Below are positions 40,052-48,969 of a stretch of 64,000 nt of DNA, piece by piece. A model generated the notes under the pieces. It saw only the letters and a program-made list of their open reading frames with translations, had not been told where the DNA came from and ran no database searches. The stretch is from Pannonibacter sp051860505 (GTDB lineage Bacteria; Pseudomonadota; Alphaproteobacteria; Rhizobiales; Stappiaceae), in assembly GCF_051860505.1 (NCBI RefSeq), contig NZ_JBHYDX010000025.1, positions 1 to 64,000 on the forward strand, in the 5' to 3' direction. A program made the position numbers and the translations under genes. Position 1 is the stretch's first letter. Each line of letters starts with the position of its first letter.

Positions 40052-40898
40052 TCCGGCGTGCCCGCAGAAGCGAGGCGTTGAGTTCGCCGCCAGCGAGCAG
40101 GGCAAGGGCGACGATATAAAGGAACACGAGTGCAGTCATGACGCCCGCCAATCCGGCATAGGTCGAGACATAATTGGCGTAGCTGGCAAGGTAATAGCCG
40201 AAGACTGCTCCCGACCCGATCCACAAGACGAGGGTCAGCAGGACCCCGGGCAGGATATCAACCAGCCGCCTTCGTCCCGCCGGCAGGACGAGATGCACGA
40301 CCAAGAGCCCGACAACGCTCAACAGCCCGGCCACAACGTAGCGCGCGATATGCAGCCCATCGAACCAGGAGGCGAGGGCCGGCGCGTACCGCAAGGTCAT
40401 GGCAATCACCAGCGGCGCCAGAACGATCAGGACCGTGAAGGCGATCAGGGCCACCGACCCCAGCACCACAACGACCAGCGCCTGCAACCGCAAGAGCAGG
40501 AAGTTTCGGGTTTCCACGATCCGGTAGGCGCGGTTGAGGGCGACCCGCACCGCGCTGACGCCATTGGAGGCGAACCAAAGGGCCGCGATCACGCCAAAGG
40601 TCAGAAGATCTCCACGCGGAACGGTCAGAACCTTGTTGATCTCGCGCGCCACGGGAGCGGCAACCGCATCCGGCCAGGCATCGAAGATCAGCTTCGACAC
40701 CTCGGTCGCGGCCTCGCCGAAGCCCAGAAAGCCAGCCAGTGCAGCAATGAAAATAAGAAAGGGAAACAGCGCAAGCAGGGTCGAGAGGGCAACATGGCTT
40801 GCCATGGCCCAACCGTCATCCGTGTTGAAATGCCCGAAGGCATCGGCAAGGACCCGCAGGATCTCGCGCAAGGGGCCCTGAAAACTCGGCATCAGCAT
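40005..40898 (-). CDS. YihY/BrkB family inner-membrane protein
   Basis: A 297-aa membrane protein with six predicted helices. The N-terminal region (HFNTDDGWAMASHVALSTLL, then FPFLIFIAALAGF) and the GAVFGYYLASYANYVSTYAG segment mark the YihY family, whose function is unknown and which is not an RNase despite older names. ATG 40898 follows GGAGG; ATG 40892 and 40901 are alternatives. Its 3' end overlaps the DMT gene by 47 bases, and it diverges from mcd. Confidence 0.87.
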   Translation of the reverse strand: MLMPSFQGPLREILRVLADAFGHFNTDDGWAMASHVALSTLLALFPFLIFIAALAGFLGFGEAATEVSKLIFDAWPDAVAAPVAREINKVLTVPRGDLLTFGVIAALWFASNGVSAVRVALNRAYRIVETRNFLLLRLQALVVVVLGSVALIAFTVLIVLAPLVIAMTLRYAPALASWFDGLHIARYVVAGLLSVVGLLVVHLVLPAGRRRLVDILPGVLLTLVLWIGSGAVFGYYLASYANYVSTYAGLAGVMTALVFLYIVALALLAGGELNASLLRARRIRQRRLAERVPASGE

Positions 40899-41076
40899 CA
40901 TGCCTCCGGTGTCGCCCGAAGCCCTGGACGCGTCAACCCTTTCGCGCAACGCCCGCCAGCATAGCCGGCCGTCAGCCAAAAGACTTACATCCACTGCCCT
41001 CGACAAAGCGTAAGGTGCAACGCAACATGCTTGCCGGATTGCGACGCAGCAAACAACAAATGCAAAGGGAAAGCCC

Positions 41077-42774
41077 ATGACGACAGCCCTGAACCTCGCC
41101 GGGGCCAAGGCCAGCGCCACGGAGAACCTCACCGACCTGACCGGGGATGCGGTCAACGCGATCAGTGCCCTGGTCGACAAGGCTATCCGCATTGTCCGGG
41201 GCAAGGTGAGCCTTGAGGGCAGGATCTCGTCCGAGCTGATGGACACCGAGCAACGCGCCACCCATGGGCTTGCGTGGTTCGCGACCTATGGCGAAGCCTT
41301 GCGGCAACTTGATGCCTACGCCGCGCGCCTGTCCAGCGAAGGTCGCTATGGTGAAATCGAGGCTCTGATCGTCCGTCTTGGCTTTGCCGAATACCTCGCC
41401 CAGATCTTTGGCGGCATCCCGATGAACCAGGGCGAGTTCGTTCGCCTTGCGGACCTTGGCCTGACGCCCCAGGACATCGCTTTGGCCCGCACCCCTGCCA
41501 TTGACCAACTGATGACTGAGGGCAACACGCCAGCCCTTCGCGCCCGCCTTGCCGACCTGATCCGGCACCAGGCCGGCCGCTCGACCTTCGGCGACTGTGG
41601 TCTCGACGAAACGCTGGAACAGATCCGCGGCGAAATGCGCCGCTTCGCTGAAGACAAGGTGACGCCCTTCGCCCATGACTGGCATCTGAAGAATGACTAC
41701 ATCCCGCTGGATGTCATCGCCCAGATGGCCGAACTCGGTGTCTTCGGACTGACGATCCCGGAGGAATACGGCGGCCTCGGCCTCGGCAAGGAGAGCATGT
41801 GTGTCGTCTCGGAAGAGCTGTCGCGCGCCTATATCGGCGTCGGCTCGCTCGGCACCCGCTCCGAAATCGCCGGCGAGCTGATCCTGTGCGGCGGCACGGA
41901 AGAGCAGAAGCAGAAGTGGCTGCCGCTGATCGCCTCGGGCGAAATCCTACCGACGGCGGTCTTCACCGAACCCAACACCGGATCGGACCTCGCCTCCCTG
42001 CGCACCCGCGCGGTCAAGGAAGGGGATATCTGGAAGATCTCCGGTAACAAGACCTGGATCACCCATCCGGTACGCGCCGACATCATGACGCTGCTGGCCC
42101 GGACCAATCCGGACGAAGCGGGCTACAAGGGCCTGTCGATGTTCATCGCGGAAAAGCCGCGCGGCACCGACGAGGATCCGTTCCCGGCCGAGGGCATGTC
42201 CGGTGGCGAGATCGAGGTGCTGGGCTATCGCGGCATGAAGGAGTACGAGATCGCCTTCGACGGCTTCGAGGTGAAAGCTGAAAACCTGCTCGGCGGGGAA
42301 ACCGGCCAGGGCTTCAAGCAGTTGATGCAGACCTTCGAGGGCGCCCGTATCCAGACAGCGGCCCGTGCCCTGGGTGTCGCCCAGGCAGCCCTCGACCTCG
42401 GGCTGCGCTACGCCGAGGAGCGTATCCAGTTCGGCAAGGAGCTGATCAATTTCCCGCGCGTTTCCGACAAGCTGGCGCTGATCACGGCCGAGCTGATGAT
42501 CGCCCGCCAGCTCACCTATTTCTCCGCCTGGGAGAAGGATTCCGGCCGACGCTGTGATCTGGAAGCCGGAATGGCCAAGCTGCTGGGGGCCCGCGTCGCC
42601 TGGGCGGCCGCAGACAATGCGCTGCAGATCCACGGCGGCAACGGCTTCGCGCTGGAGTACCAGATCAGCCGCGTCCTGTGCGACGCCCGCATCCTCAACA
42701 TCTTCGAAGGCGCTGCGGAAATTCAGGCCCAGGTCATCGCGCGCCGCCTGCTGGAGAGCCGCGCGCTCGACTGA
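41077..42774 (+). CDS. mcd: (2S)-Methylsuccinyl-CoA dehydrogenase (acyl-CoA dehydrogenase family)
   Basis: A 565-aa flavoenzyme. The acyl-CoA dehydrogenase core spans about residues 175-560, with AVFTEPNTGSDLASL, KTWITHPVRADIM and IQFGKELINFP. An extra 170-residue helical N-terminal domain is the feature of methylsuccinyl-CoA dehydrogenases of the ethylmalonyl-CoA pathway, which assimilates acetyl-CoA without isocitrate lyase. That identity rests on length and organism type, since no other pathway gene is adjacent; another long acyl-CoA dehydrogenase remains possible. AAAGGGAAAGCCC precedes the ATG. Confidence 0.78.
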   Translation: MTTALNLAGAKASATENLTDLTGDAVNAISALVDKAIRIVRGKVSLEGRISSELMDTEQRATHGLAWFATYGEALRQLDAYAARLSSEGRYGEIEALIVRLGFAEYLAQIFGGIPMNQGEFVRLADLGLTPQDIALARTPAIDQLMTEGNTPALRARLADLIRHQAGRSTFGDCGLDETLEQIRGEMRRFAEDKVTPFAHDWHLKNDYIPLDVIAQMAELGVFGLTIPEEYGGLGLGKESMCVVSEELSRAYIGVGSLGTRSEIAGELILCGGTEEQKQKWLPLIASGEILPTAVFTEPNTGSDLASLRTRAVKEGDIWKISGNKTWITHPVRADIMTLLARTNPDEAGYKGLSMFIAEKPRGTDEDPFPAEGMSGGEIEVLGYRGMKEYEIAFDGFEVKAENLLGGETGQGFKQLMQTFEGARIQTAARALGVAQAALDLGLRYAEERIQFGKELINFPRVSDKLALITAELMIARQLTYFSAWEKDSGRRCDLEAGMAKLLGARVAWAAADNALQIHGGNGFALEYQISRVLCDARILNIFEGAAEIQAQVIARRLLESRALD

Positions 42775-42809
42775 GGCCCGCTTTACCCCCGCGCCAAGGC
42801 GCAACTCAG

Positions 42810-42839
42810 GCCGCCGCTGGACCCCAGCGGCGGCTTTTT
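42810..42839 (+). terminator. Terminator after mcd
   Basis: An 11-bp perfect stem (42810-42820 with 42824-42834) and a three-base loop are followed by TTTTT, 35 bases after the mcd stop. The TRAP permease gene ends right beside it from the other side. Confidence 0.9.
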
Positions 42840-44158
42840 CAGTTCATGGCCATGACCAGCCAGAGCGAAATCATTGGAACGCCAGTCAGCAGCGCCAGGC
42901 GCAGGATGTCCATGATCCAGAACGGAGTAACCCCCCGGAAGATCGTCTGCAGCGATACATCCTCGAGCACACTGCGCAGGACAAACACATTCAGCCCCAC
43001 AGGCGGCGTGATCAGGCTGATCTCCGTGACAACCACCACCACGATGGCAAACCAGATCAACACCAGTTCGGGATCGGACAGGAGCCCGGGTCCAAAGTCG
43101 AGACCGGCAACCATCGGATAGAACACCGGGACCGTCAGCAGCACCATTGACAGGCTCTCCAGCACGCAGCCGAGCAGGAGATAGATCGCGATAATCGCCA
43201 GGATGACGAGCCAGGGACTGATATCGAGGCCCGAGACGAACTCGGCCAGCGCATCCGGCAAGCCGGCAAAGCTGATGAAATTGGTGAAAATCTCCGCTCC
43301 GATGATCAGCGCGAAGATCATCGCCGTCGCCCGGATGCTTTCGCCGATGGCCTCGAGCAGCGCTTTGCCGGTGAGATTTCCAAACAGCGCTGACAGCGGG
43401 ATCGCCGCCCCGGCTCCAATGCCGGCCGCCTCGGTCGGCGTGAAGAACCCGCCGTAGATGCCGCCCATGATGATCGCAAAGAGCAGCAGCAAGGCCACAA
43501 CCCCAAGCGCATCCCGGCGCGTCAGGGGCACTGGCTTGGAGCCCGACGGCGCCAGTTCCGGCTTGATCCAGACCGCCAGTTGAACAGCGAGCAGATAGAA
43601 CACGAGGCCCATCACGCCGGGAACAACCCCGGCAACGAACAGTTTGCCGATGTCCGTTTCTGTCAACAGACCATAGATGATCAGGATCACGCTCGGCGGG
43701 ATGAGGATGCCGAGCGTGCCGCCGGCGGCAATGGATCCGGCTGCAAGGCTGTCGGCATAGCCATACTGGCGCATGGACGGCATGGCCACCTTGGACATGG
43801 TGGCGGCCGTCGCAAGCGACGAGCCGCAGACGGCGGAAAAGCCGCCGCAAGCCAGGATCGAGGCCATCGCCAGGCCGCCCCGCATGCGTCCGGTGGCAAG
43901 GTTTGCTGCCGCGAACAGCCCATGGCTCACCCCGGATCGTGCCAGCACATTGCCCATGAAGATGAACAGCGGCACCACCGACAGCGAATAGGCAAGCCCG
44001 GCATCGAAGACCAGGGTGCCGGTCATCGACATGGAGGCGTCGAAGCCGCGCATCAGCGCAAAGCCCGCCATGCCCACCAGGGCCATGGCAAAGGCGACGG
44101 GGACACGCAGGAAGATGAGAGCAAGCAGAACGGCAAAGCCGATGAGAGAGGCTGTCAT
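42839..44158 (-). CDS. dctM: TRAP transporter large permease DctM
   Basis: A 439-aa membrane protein of the DctM family with about twelve hydrophobic helices. Signature parts include FIFMGNVLARSG, GGFSAVCGSSLATAATMSKV and AGGTLGILIPPSVILIIYG. It forms the sodium-driven translocation channel with the small permease. It is the last gene of the dctPQM set and starts ten bases after dctQ. Confidence 0.94.
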   Translation of the reverse strand: MTASLIGFAVLLALIFLRVPVAFAMALVGMAGFALMRGFDASMSMTGTLVFDAGLAYSLSVVPLFIFMGNVLARSGVSHGLFAAANLATGRMRGGLAMASILACGGFSAVCGSSLATAATMSKVAMPSMRQYGYADSLAAGSIAAGGTLGILIPPSVILIIYGLLTETDIGKLFVAGVVPGVMGLVFYLLAVQLAVWIKPELAPSGSKPVPLTRRDALGVVALLLLFAIIMGGIYGGFFTPTEAAGIGAGAAIPLSALFGNLTGKALLEAIGESIRATAMIFALIIGAEIFTNFISFAGLPDALAEFVSGLDISPWLVILAIIAIYLLLGCVLESLSMVLLTVPVFYPMVAGLDFGPGLLSDPELVLIWFAIVVVVVTEISLITPPVGLNVFVLRSVLEDVSLQTIFRGVTPFWIMDILRLALLTGVPMISLWLVMAMN

Positions 44159-44168
44159 GGCAATTCCG

Positions 44169-44669
44169 TCAGGATTGATAGGGCAGGCGCAGACGCAACA
44201 GGCAGATCAGGCTGCTCACGGCGCAGGCGGCTGCCGCCAGATACCCGAGCGGCGCCAGCGGCAGGGACAAGGAGTCCGTGACCGCCCCGTCGTTTTGCAG
44301 GCTCACGGCATGCACAAACACACGCCAGGCAAACAGCCCGAGGACAAGACCGCAGAGGAGATCCGCAAGACGATGCATGAAGGCACGCAAGGGCTTGCCC
44401 GCAAACATCTCGACAAGGTCCACATCGACATGCTCCCGCCGGGCGGTGGTTACCGGCAGCGCGACAAAGATCAGAGCGGATAGAAGAACTTCCGTCAGCT
44501 CATAGGCACCGGCCAGAGGCCGGTTGAACCAGTAGCGCGCCACCACGTCGATGCAGGTGACCAGCGTCAGCGCAAGCAGCATTGCGCCGGCAGTCCCGGT
44601 CAGCACGAGTTCGAGCATGGCGGAAAAGGTCCGGCGCGAACGCCGGACCGCAGCAGATTGGTGAACCAT
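44169..44669 (-). CDS. dctQ: TRAP transporter small permease DctQ
   Basis: A 166-aa membrane protein with four predicted helices. VARYWFNRPLAGAYELTEVL and REHVDVDLVEMF match the DctQ pattern. It lies between dctP and dctM in the usual order. ATG 44669 starts 12 bases after dctP; ATG 44618 is a possible shorter start. Confidence 0.9.
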   Translation of the reverse strand: MVHQSAAVRRSRRTFSAMLELVLTGTAGAMLLALTLVTCIDVVARYWFNRPLAGAYELTEVLLSALIFVALPVTTARREHVDVDLVEMFAGKPLRAFMHRLADLLCGLVLGLFAWRVFVHAVSLQNDGAVTDSLSLPLAPLGYLAAAACAVSSLICLLRLRLPYQS

Positions 44670-44681
44670 TGGACGCCCGTT

Positions 44682-45716
44682 TTAGTAGGAAACGCCAGAG
44701 ATCTGACGCATCTTCTCAAGCGCAGCCTTACCGTCAAGGCCCTGTTGGCTGACCTGAGCCGCCCAGGCGGCCTCATACTTGGCGGCACTTGCCTTGATGG
44801 CATCCATGACCGCCGCATTGGCCGAATGCAGTTCGATCTTGCTGGAAGCCAGCAGATCGGCCCCGCCGGCATCCGCTTCATCCCAGACCTTGCCGGCCCG
44901 TTCGGCAAAGGCCGGACCGGAGATGATCTCGATGGCCGCGCGGTCGGCGTCACTCAGGCTGTTCCACTTGGCTTCGTTGATCACGAGGAACCAGGAGGTG
45001 TTATAGATCCCGCCGGGAACCGCCATCGTGTAGGAAAGGTGATCGGAGAGCTTGAAGGCCTGCAGCGCTTCCATCGGGAAGGTCACGCCGTCGATGACAC
45101 CGCGCGACAGCTTTTCATAGACTTCGCCCGGTCCCATGAACTGGGTGGTCACGCCCACGTCCTGCATCAGGTCGGCAATATATCCACCCGGCGTGCGCAG
45201 CTTCAGCCCCTTGAAGTCCTCGGGCTTCTCGATCTTGATCTTGTTGTTGTGGATCATGCCCGGACCATGCGCGAACACCGAGAGCAGCTTGGTGCCCTTG
45301 TGTTCGCCGGCCGCATCCAGATCCCCGGTGTAAACTTCCCAATAGGCCCGCGAGACGGTCACGGCATCATTGCCGAGGAACGAGAACTGGCCGACACGCG
45401 AGCGCAGGAAGCGATCGTCATTGGTGAAAGAATGCAGACCGTAGGTAATATCGGCCACGCCATCCTTGGCCATGTCGAAATGCGCCGGCGGCGCGCCGAG
45501 CGGCTTTGCAAGGACGCGGATCTTCACCCGGCCTTCAGTCGCCTGCTCGACCTCGGCAGCCCACGGCTTGATTGCATTTTCGACCAGCGGATGTTTTGGC
45601 GGCAGCCAGGACGACAGAACGAGTTCCGTTTCCGCATGCGCGGTGGCCATGCCGAACGCCATCGTCAGAACAGCGGAAATCAATCCCGCACGCAGGGTGT
45701 TCGCCTTCAGTCGCAT
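44682..45716 (-). CDS. dctP: TRAP transporter substrate-binding protein DctP
   Basis: A 344-aa periplasmic binding protein. A signal peptide covers about residues 1-28 (LISAVLTMAFGMATAHAE). The DctP fold shows SSWLPPKHPL, EDFKGLKLRTPGG and the conserved Arg that binds the carboxylate of acidic ligands. The substrate is not evident, probably an organic acid. GGGAGGG lies seven bases before ATG 45716. A TetR gene ends 145 bases upstream on the same strand. Confidence 0.92.
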   Translation of the reverse strand: MRLKANTLRAGLISAVLTMAFGMATAHAETELVLSSWLPPKHPLVENAIKPWAAEVEQATEGRVKIRVLAKPLGAPPAHFDMAKDGVADITYGLHSFTNDDRFLRSRVGQFSFLGNDAVTVSRAYWEVYTGDLDAAGEHKGTKLLSVFAHGPGMIHNNKIKIEKPEDFKGLKLRTPGGYIADLMQDVGVTTQFMGPGEVYEKLSRGVIDGVTFPMEALQAFKLSDHLSYTMAVPGGIYNTSWFLVINEAKWNSLSDADRAAIEIISGPAFAERAGKVWDEADAGGADLLASSKIELHSANAAVMDAIKASAAKYEAAWAAQVSQQGLDGKAALEKMRQISGVSY

Positions 45717-45861
45717 GTGAATTCCCTCCCAGGCGCAAATTCGTTGCGCCTGTAACCTTTCAGGAAAGGCGCCGCGCGTCAAGGTGTCGCTGATCGGCCA
45801 TTCGGTCAGAGATACTGTCGCACTGAAAAGCGGAAAAGCGTTCCACCTTCCATCACAGATC

Positions 45862-46479
45862 TTATGCAGCCCGTTCCAGCAAAGCTTCAAGCAAACCTTG
45901 CATCAAGGCAGACTGCTCAGCTGCAGTAGAGACGTGATACAAATTGTATCCAACACTTACATGATAATAAAAGGCAAGAACACCTTGAGTCAGTACGGCG
46001 ATATCTGCTTCCGGCCTGAGAGCATTCCGGTCCGAGAGAATTGAAAGCCCCCGCATCACCTTTGCCTCCATACCGAAACAGGCATCGAGGAATTGCCGGG
46101 TATAGGGCCCGTCTTTCAACGTCGACTGGACCAGAAACAACCGCGCAAACTCCGGGTTCTCCCGGTAAAGCGCGAGCCAAGGCGCCAGCAATCGTGCCAT
46201 TTCGATGCTGGCTGATTTCCTGGCCGGGTCCTGTGCCAGCGCCACTACCTCCGCCTCCATCGCCGCACTCAGGTTTTCAAGCTGCTCCAGGTGCAACGCG
46301 ATCAACAGGCTGGCCTTGTCGGCGAAATGCGCAAAGACCGTTGCCTTGGCGACACCGGCCTCGCTTGCAATCACATCAACGCTGGTAGCATCAAACCCTT
46401 GCCCGATGATCAGGCGGCTGGCGGCCTCGAGGATCCGGCGCCGTGTCGCCAGTGTCCGTTGCTGCGGCTTTCCCGCCAT
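45862..46479 (-). CDS. TetR family transcriptional regulator
   Basis: A 205-aa repressor-type regulator. The N-terminal helix-turn-helix (ATRRRILEAASRLI, then ATSVDVIASEAGVAKATVFA) is followed by a ligand-binding helical domain. It diverges from an NAD(P)H oxidoreductase gene; two palindromes between them are the likely operators, so it probably represses both itself and that gene. Control of the TRAP genes downstream is possible but less supported. Confidence 0.9.
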   Translation of the reverse strand: MAGKPQQRTLATRRRILEAASRLIIGQGFDATSVDVIASEAGVAKATVFAHFADKASLLIALHLEQLENLSAAMEAEVVALAQDPARKSASIEMARLLAPWLALYRENPEFARLFLVQSTLKDGPYTRQFLDACFGMEAKVMRGLSILSDRNALRPEADIAVLTQGVLAFYYHVSVGYNLYHVSTAAEQSALMQGLLEALLERAA

Positions 46480-46516
46480 TCGCTCTCCGTGGGGGCCCGC
46501 CCCACGCCTCTATTTA

Positions 46517-46561
46517 TTGACCGCGGTCACAATATCATCTAGCAATCTTGACCACGGTCAA
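46517..46561. promoter_or_regulatory. Paired TetR operators overlapping divergent promoters
   Basis: TGACCGCGGTCA (46518-46529) and TTGACCACGGTCAA (46548-46561) are palindromes 31 bp apart centre to centre, about three helix turns. Each holds a -35 box TTGACC: on the plus strand at 46517 with TAGCAA 17 bases on, and on the minus strand at 46561 with ATGATA 17 bases on. The flanking ATTTA/TAAAT extends the symmetry. Confidence 0.75.
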
Positions 46562-46616
46562 TAAATGACAGCCCCCACTCCGGACCTGACCCGTCCGAGC
46601 AAACTGGAGATGAATT

Positions 46617-47195
46617 ATGAGCAAACGGATCCTCGTATTGAGTGGTCATCCTGGAAACAGCAGTTTCACTGCCGCTCTTGCCGATGCCTATGCCGATGGG
46701 GCAAGGGCAAGCGGGCATGAGATCCGCGTCCTGAACCTTGGCGCCATGCAATTCGATCCCAACCTTGCTGAAGGCTACAACAGCATCCAGCCGCTCGAAC
46801 CGGATCTCGTTGCCTTCCAGGACGCGCTGACCTGGTGCAATCATTTTGTCATCGCCCATCCGCTATGGTGGGGCATGATGCCGGCCAAGCTCAAGGGTCT
46901 CTTCGACCGCACGCTACTGCCAGGCTTTGCGTTCAAATACCAGGACAACAGCCCTTTCCCGGCCCAACTGCTGAAAGGCCGCAGTGCCGAGGTACTGGTG
47001 GCGGCTGACACGCCGGTCTGGTGGCTATATCTTGTGCTGCGCGCGGGTGGATACCGGGCCATGAAAAGCCAGATTCTGGGGTTCTGCGGCTTCAAACCGG
47101 TCCGCTTTCATACATTCGCGCCCTTGCGCGGTTCATCGCCTGAAAAGCGGCTAAGCTGGATGGAGAAGGCGCGCAGGCTCGGCGGGAAAATCTGA
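46617..47195 (+). CDS. NAD(P)H-dependent oxidoreductase (flavodoxin fold, KefF/MdaB-like)
   Basis: A 192-aa FMN enzyme of the quinone reductase family. Flavin-binding motifs are LVLSGHPGNSSFTAAL and AHPLWWGMMPAKLKGLFDR. It likely reduces quinones or other electrophiles to protect the cell, fitting control by a TetR repressor that senses such compounds. GGAGATG precedes the ATG. Confidence 0.87.
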   Translation: MSKRILVLSGHPGNSSFTAALADAYADGARASGHEIRVLNLGAMQFDPNLAEGYNSIQPLEPDLVAFQDALTWCNHFVIAHPLWWGMMPAKLKGLFDRTLLPGFAFKYQDNSPFPAQLLKGRSAEVLVAADTPVWWLYLVLRAGGYRAMKSQILGFCGFKPVRFHTFAPLRGSSPEKRLSWMEKARRLGGKI

Positions 47196-47289
47196 GGTCC
47201 GTTGCGAAGCCGGTACGGGTCTCCCATATGCTGCATCAAGATGCCGGACGGCAGGATCGCCGAACCGGGCAAAACCAGGAGGAACCGTC

Positions 47290-47679
47290 ATGACCGCAGG
47301 CGTGAATGATATGGGCTTCGACCCGGAAATCCTTGGTCCGGACCTAGGCAGCGAGGAGCAGAAGATCCGCAGCCTGCGTCAGCGCCTGCTGGCGACGGCC
47401 AGGCGGGCTGCGCGGCAGGTGCCGTTCGTCGAGGATGTCATCGCCGGCTATTACTGCGCGATGGACCCGGCAACACCGGTCAAGGTGCGTGCAACGGTGC
47501 TGGCGGCACTTGCCTATTTCGTCCTGCCTTTTGACATGGTGCCCGATTTCATCGTCGGCATCGGCTTCGGCGATGACGCAACGATCCTGCTCGGCGCCCT
47601 GGCCATGGTCGGCACGCATATGCGGCCCGAACACCGGGAAGCCGCAAAAGCGGCGCTGAAGGACAAGCAGACGCTCTGA
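47290..47679 (+). CDS. YkvA family protein (DUF1232)
   Basis: A 129-aa protein with one or two short membrane helices. The DUF1232 signature AALAYFVLPFDMVPDFIVG is clear, then GDDATILLGAL. Function is unknown. AGGAGG precedes the ATG. It converges on the small membrane protein gene at 47688, leaving only eight bases. Confidence 0.87.
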   Translation: MTAGVNDMGFDPEILGPDLGSEEQKIRSLRQRLLATARRAARQVPFVEDVIAGYYCAMDPATPVKVRATVLAALAYFVLPFDMVPDFIVGIGFGDDATILLGALAMVGTHMRPEHREAAKAALKDKQTL

Positions 47680-47687
47680 CCAGCCTG

Positions 47688-48182
47688 TCAGGCACCCTGT
47701 CCGGGGCTATGCCAAGTCCCGGACAGGCGTCCTGCCACGAGCCAGTAAACCGCACCGGCAACGAACCCGGCGGCCAGAGCAATGGTTGTCCCGGGGCGCA
47801 GGCTCTCTGTGCTGCTTGCCAACGCGGCATCGCTTTCCCCAAGCCCCCAGATCGCGAAGGCAATCAGCCCGCCGATGGCGATGTGATAGACGGCGCTGCG
47901 CCAGCGAAAACTTTCCGCCAGCACGATGGCCAGACACGCCGGAACAAACGCCAGCGCCCCGATCAGCGCCGAGGAAACAAAGCCTGTCGCAATAACGGCA
48001 AAAGCCATTCCCGGCTCGCTGTCTGCGGTCAAGGACTGGAAGAAGCCCCAGGCGAGAAACACGCCCGCGCCGAGAAGGCCGAGAATGAACCCAAGTACGA
48101 TCCGCACTGCCTGCAGGGCAAAACCCGAACCGCTTACCATCGCATCACACCCTGTTCGCTTCCGCATTGATGGCTGATGCAT
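47688..48182 (-). CDS. Hypothetical four-helix membrane protein
   Basis: A 164-aa protein of unknown function with four hydrophobic segments at about residues 24-47, 62-85, 97-113 and 132-152. I see no motif. It starts seven bases after the thpR stop, so it is probably co-transcribed. In-frame ATG codons at 48167 and 48140 are possible alternative starts; the last has AGGG upstream. Confidence 0.65.
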   Translation of the reverse strand: MHQPSMRKRTGCDAMVSGSGFALQAVRIVLGFILGLLGAGVFLAWGFFQSLTADSEPGMAFAVIATGFVSSALIGALAFVPACLAIVLAESFRWRSAVYHIAIGGLIAFAIWGLGESDAALASSTESLRPGTTIALAAGFVAGAVYWLVAGRLSGTWHSPGQGA

Positions 48183-48188
48183 AGCCCG

Positions 48189-48725
48189 TCAGGCCGCGAG
48201 CGGAAAGGCCTCCTCGACCAGGTAGGGCCCGCCGCCGACGCTCGCGCGTGACGAGAACAGGACGAACCGGCCCGCCTTGAACGGCGGCGCCTGAAAGTCA
48301 CCCCGCTCCATCAGCCAGCGCGCCACGTCCTCGTTGCTCGCCGTCTTGCAGCGGGCAATGGTGACATGCGGCATGTATTTGCGTCGCTCCGGTGCCAGGC
48401 CAAGCCGTTGCAGGATACGCTCCTGTTCGGCCTGCAGCTCGGCCAGCTGCGGCGTTGGCTGCACCCTGGCCCAGACGGCGTGCGGCTTGCCGTTGCCGAA
48501 AGACCCGAGCCCGCAGAGCCGGATCTCGACCGGATCGCGGCGCACGCGTGACAGCGCATCAGCCACCTCGTCCGCCGTGCGGTCGTCGATGTCGCCAATG
48601 AAACGCAGGGTAATGTGATAGTTTTCAGGATCGATCCAGCGGCTGCCTTTGAGGCCACCACGGAGCATGGACAGGTGTAGGCCTGTCTGGGCGGGCAGTT
48701 CAAGACCCGTAAACAAGCGCGGCAT
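48189..48725 (-). CDS. thpR: RNA 2',3'-cyclic phosphodiesterase
   Basis: A 178-aa 2H phosphoesterase. The two HxT motifs, HITLRFIGD near residue 37 and HVTIARCK near 123, form the active site. Family members open 2',3'-cyclic RNA ends and can ligate tRNA halves in vitro. GGAGG lies upstream of the ATG. It leads a probable two-gene unit with the membrane protein at 47688. Confidence 0.93.
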   Translation of the reverse strand: MPRLFTGLELPAQTGLHLSMLRGGLKGSRWIDPENYHITLRFIGDIDDRTADEVADALSRVRRDPVEIRLCGLGSFGNGKPHAVWARVQPTPQLAELQAEQERILQRLGLAPERRKYMPHVTIARCKTASNEDVARWLMERGDFQAPPFKAGRFVLFSSRASVGGGPYLVEEAFPLAA

Positions 48726-48969
48726 CGGGCGGATCCTCCGCTGTCGCTGACACGATCATTCAGTCCGCATCTTGCCGCAGTGCGCAAGAGAAATCGCAAG
48801 GGTTTGAAATCACGCCGACTTTCTTCGCCCAGTCCCTGCAGGATCCCAAAATCACGAAAGGCCGACGTCAAATTGATTCGGCTCTTGCCGTGAGGCAGCA
48901 GATCCCGAAGCGGCAGGAAGGCAGCCCAGCCCGGTTGACGGGACGAGGGCTGCCGACTGGCGCAATGGC

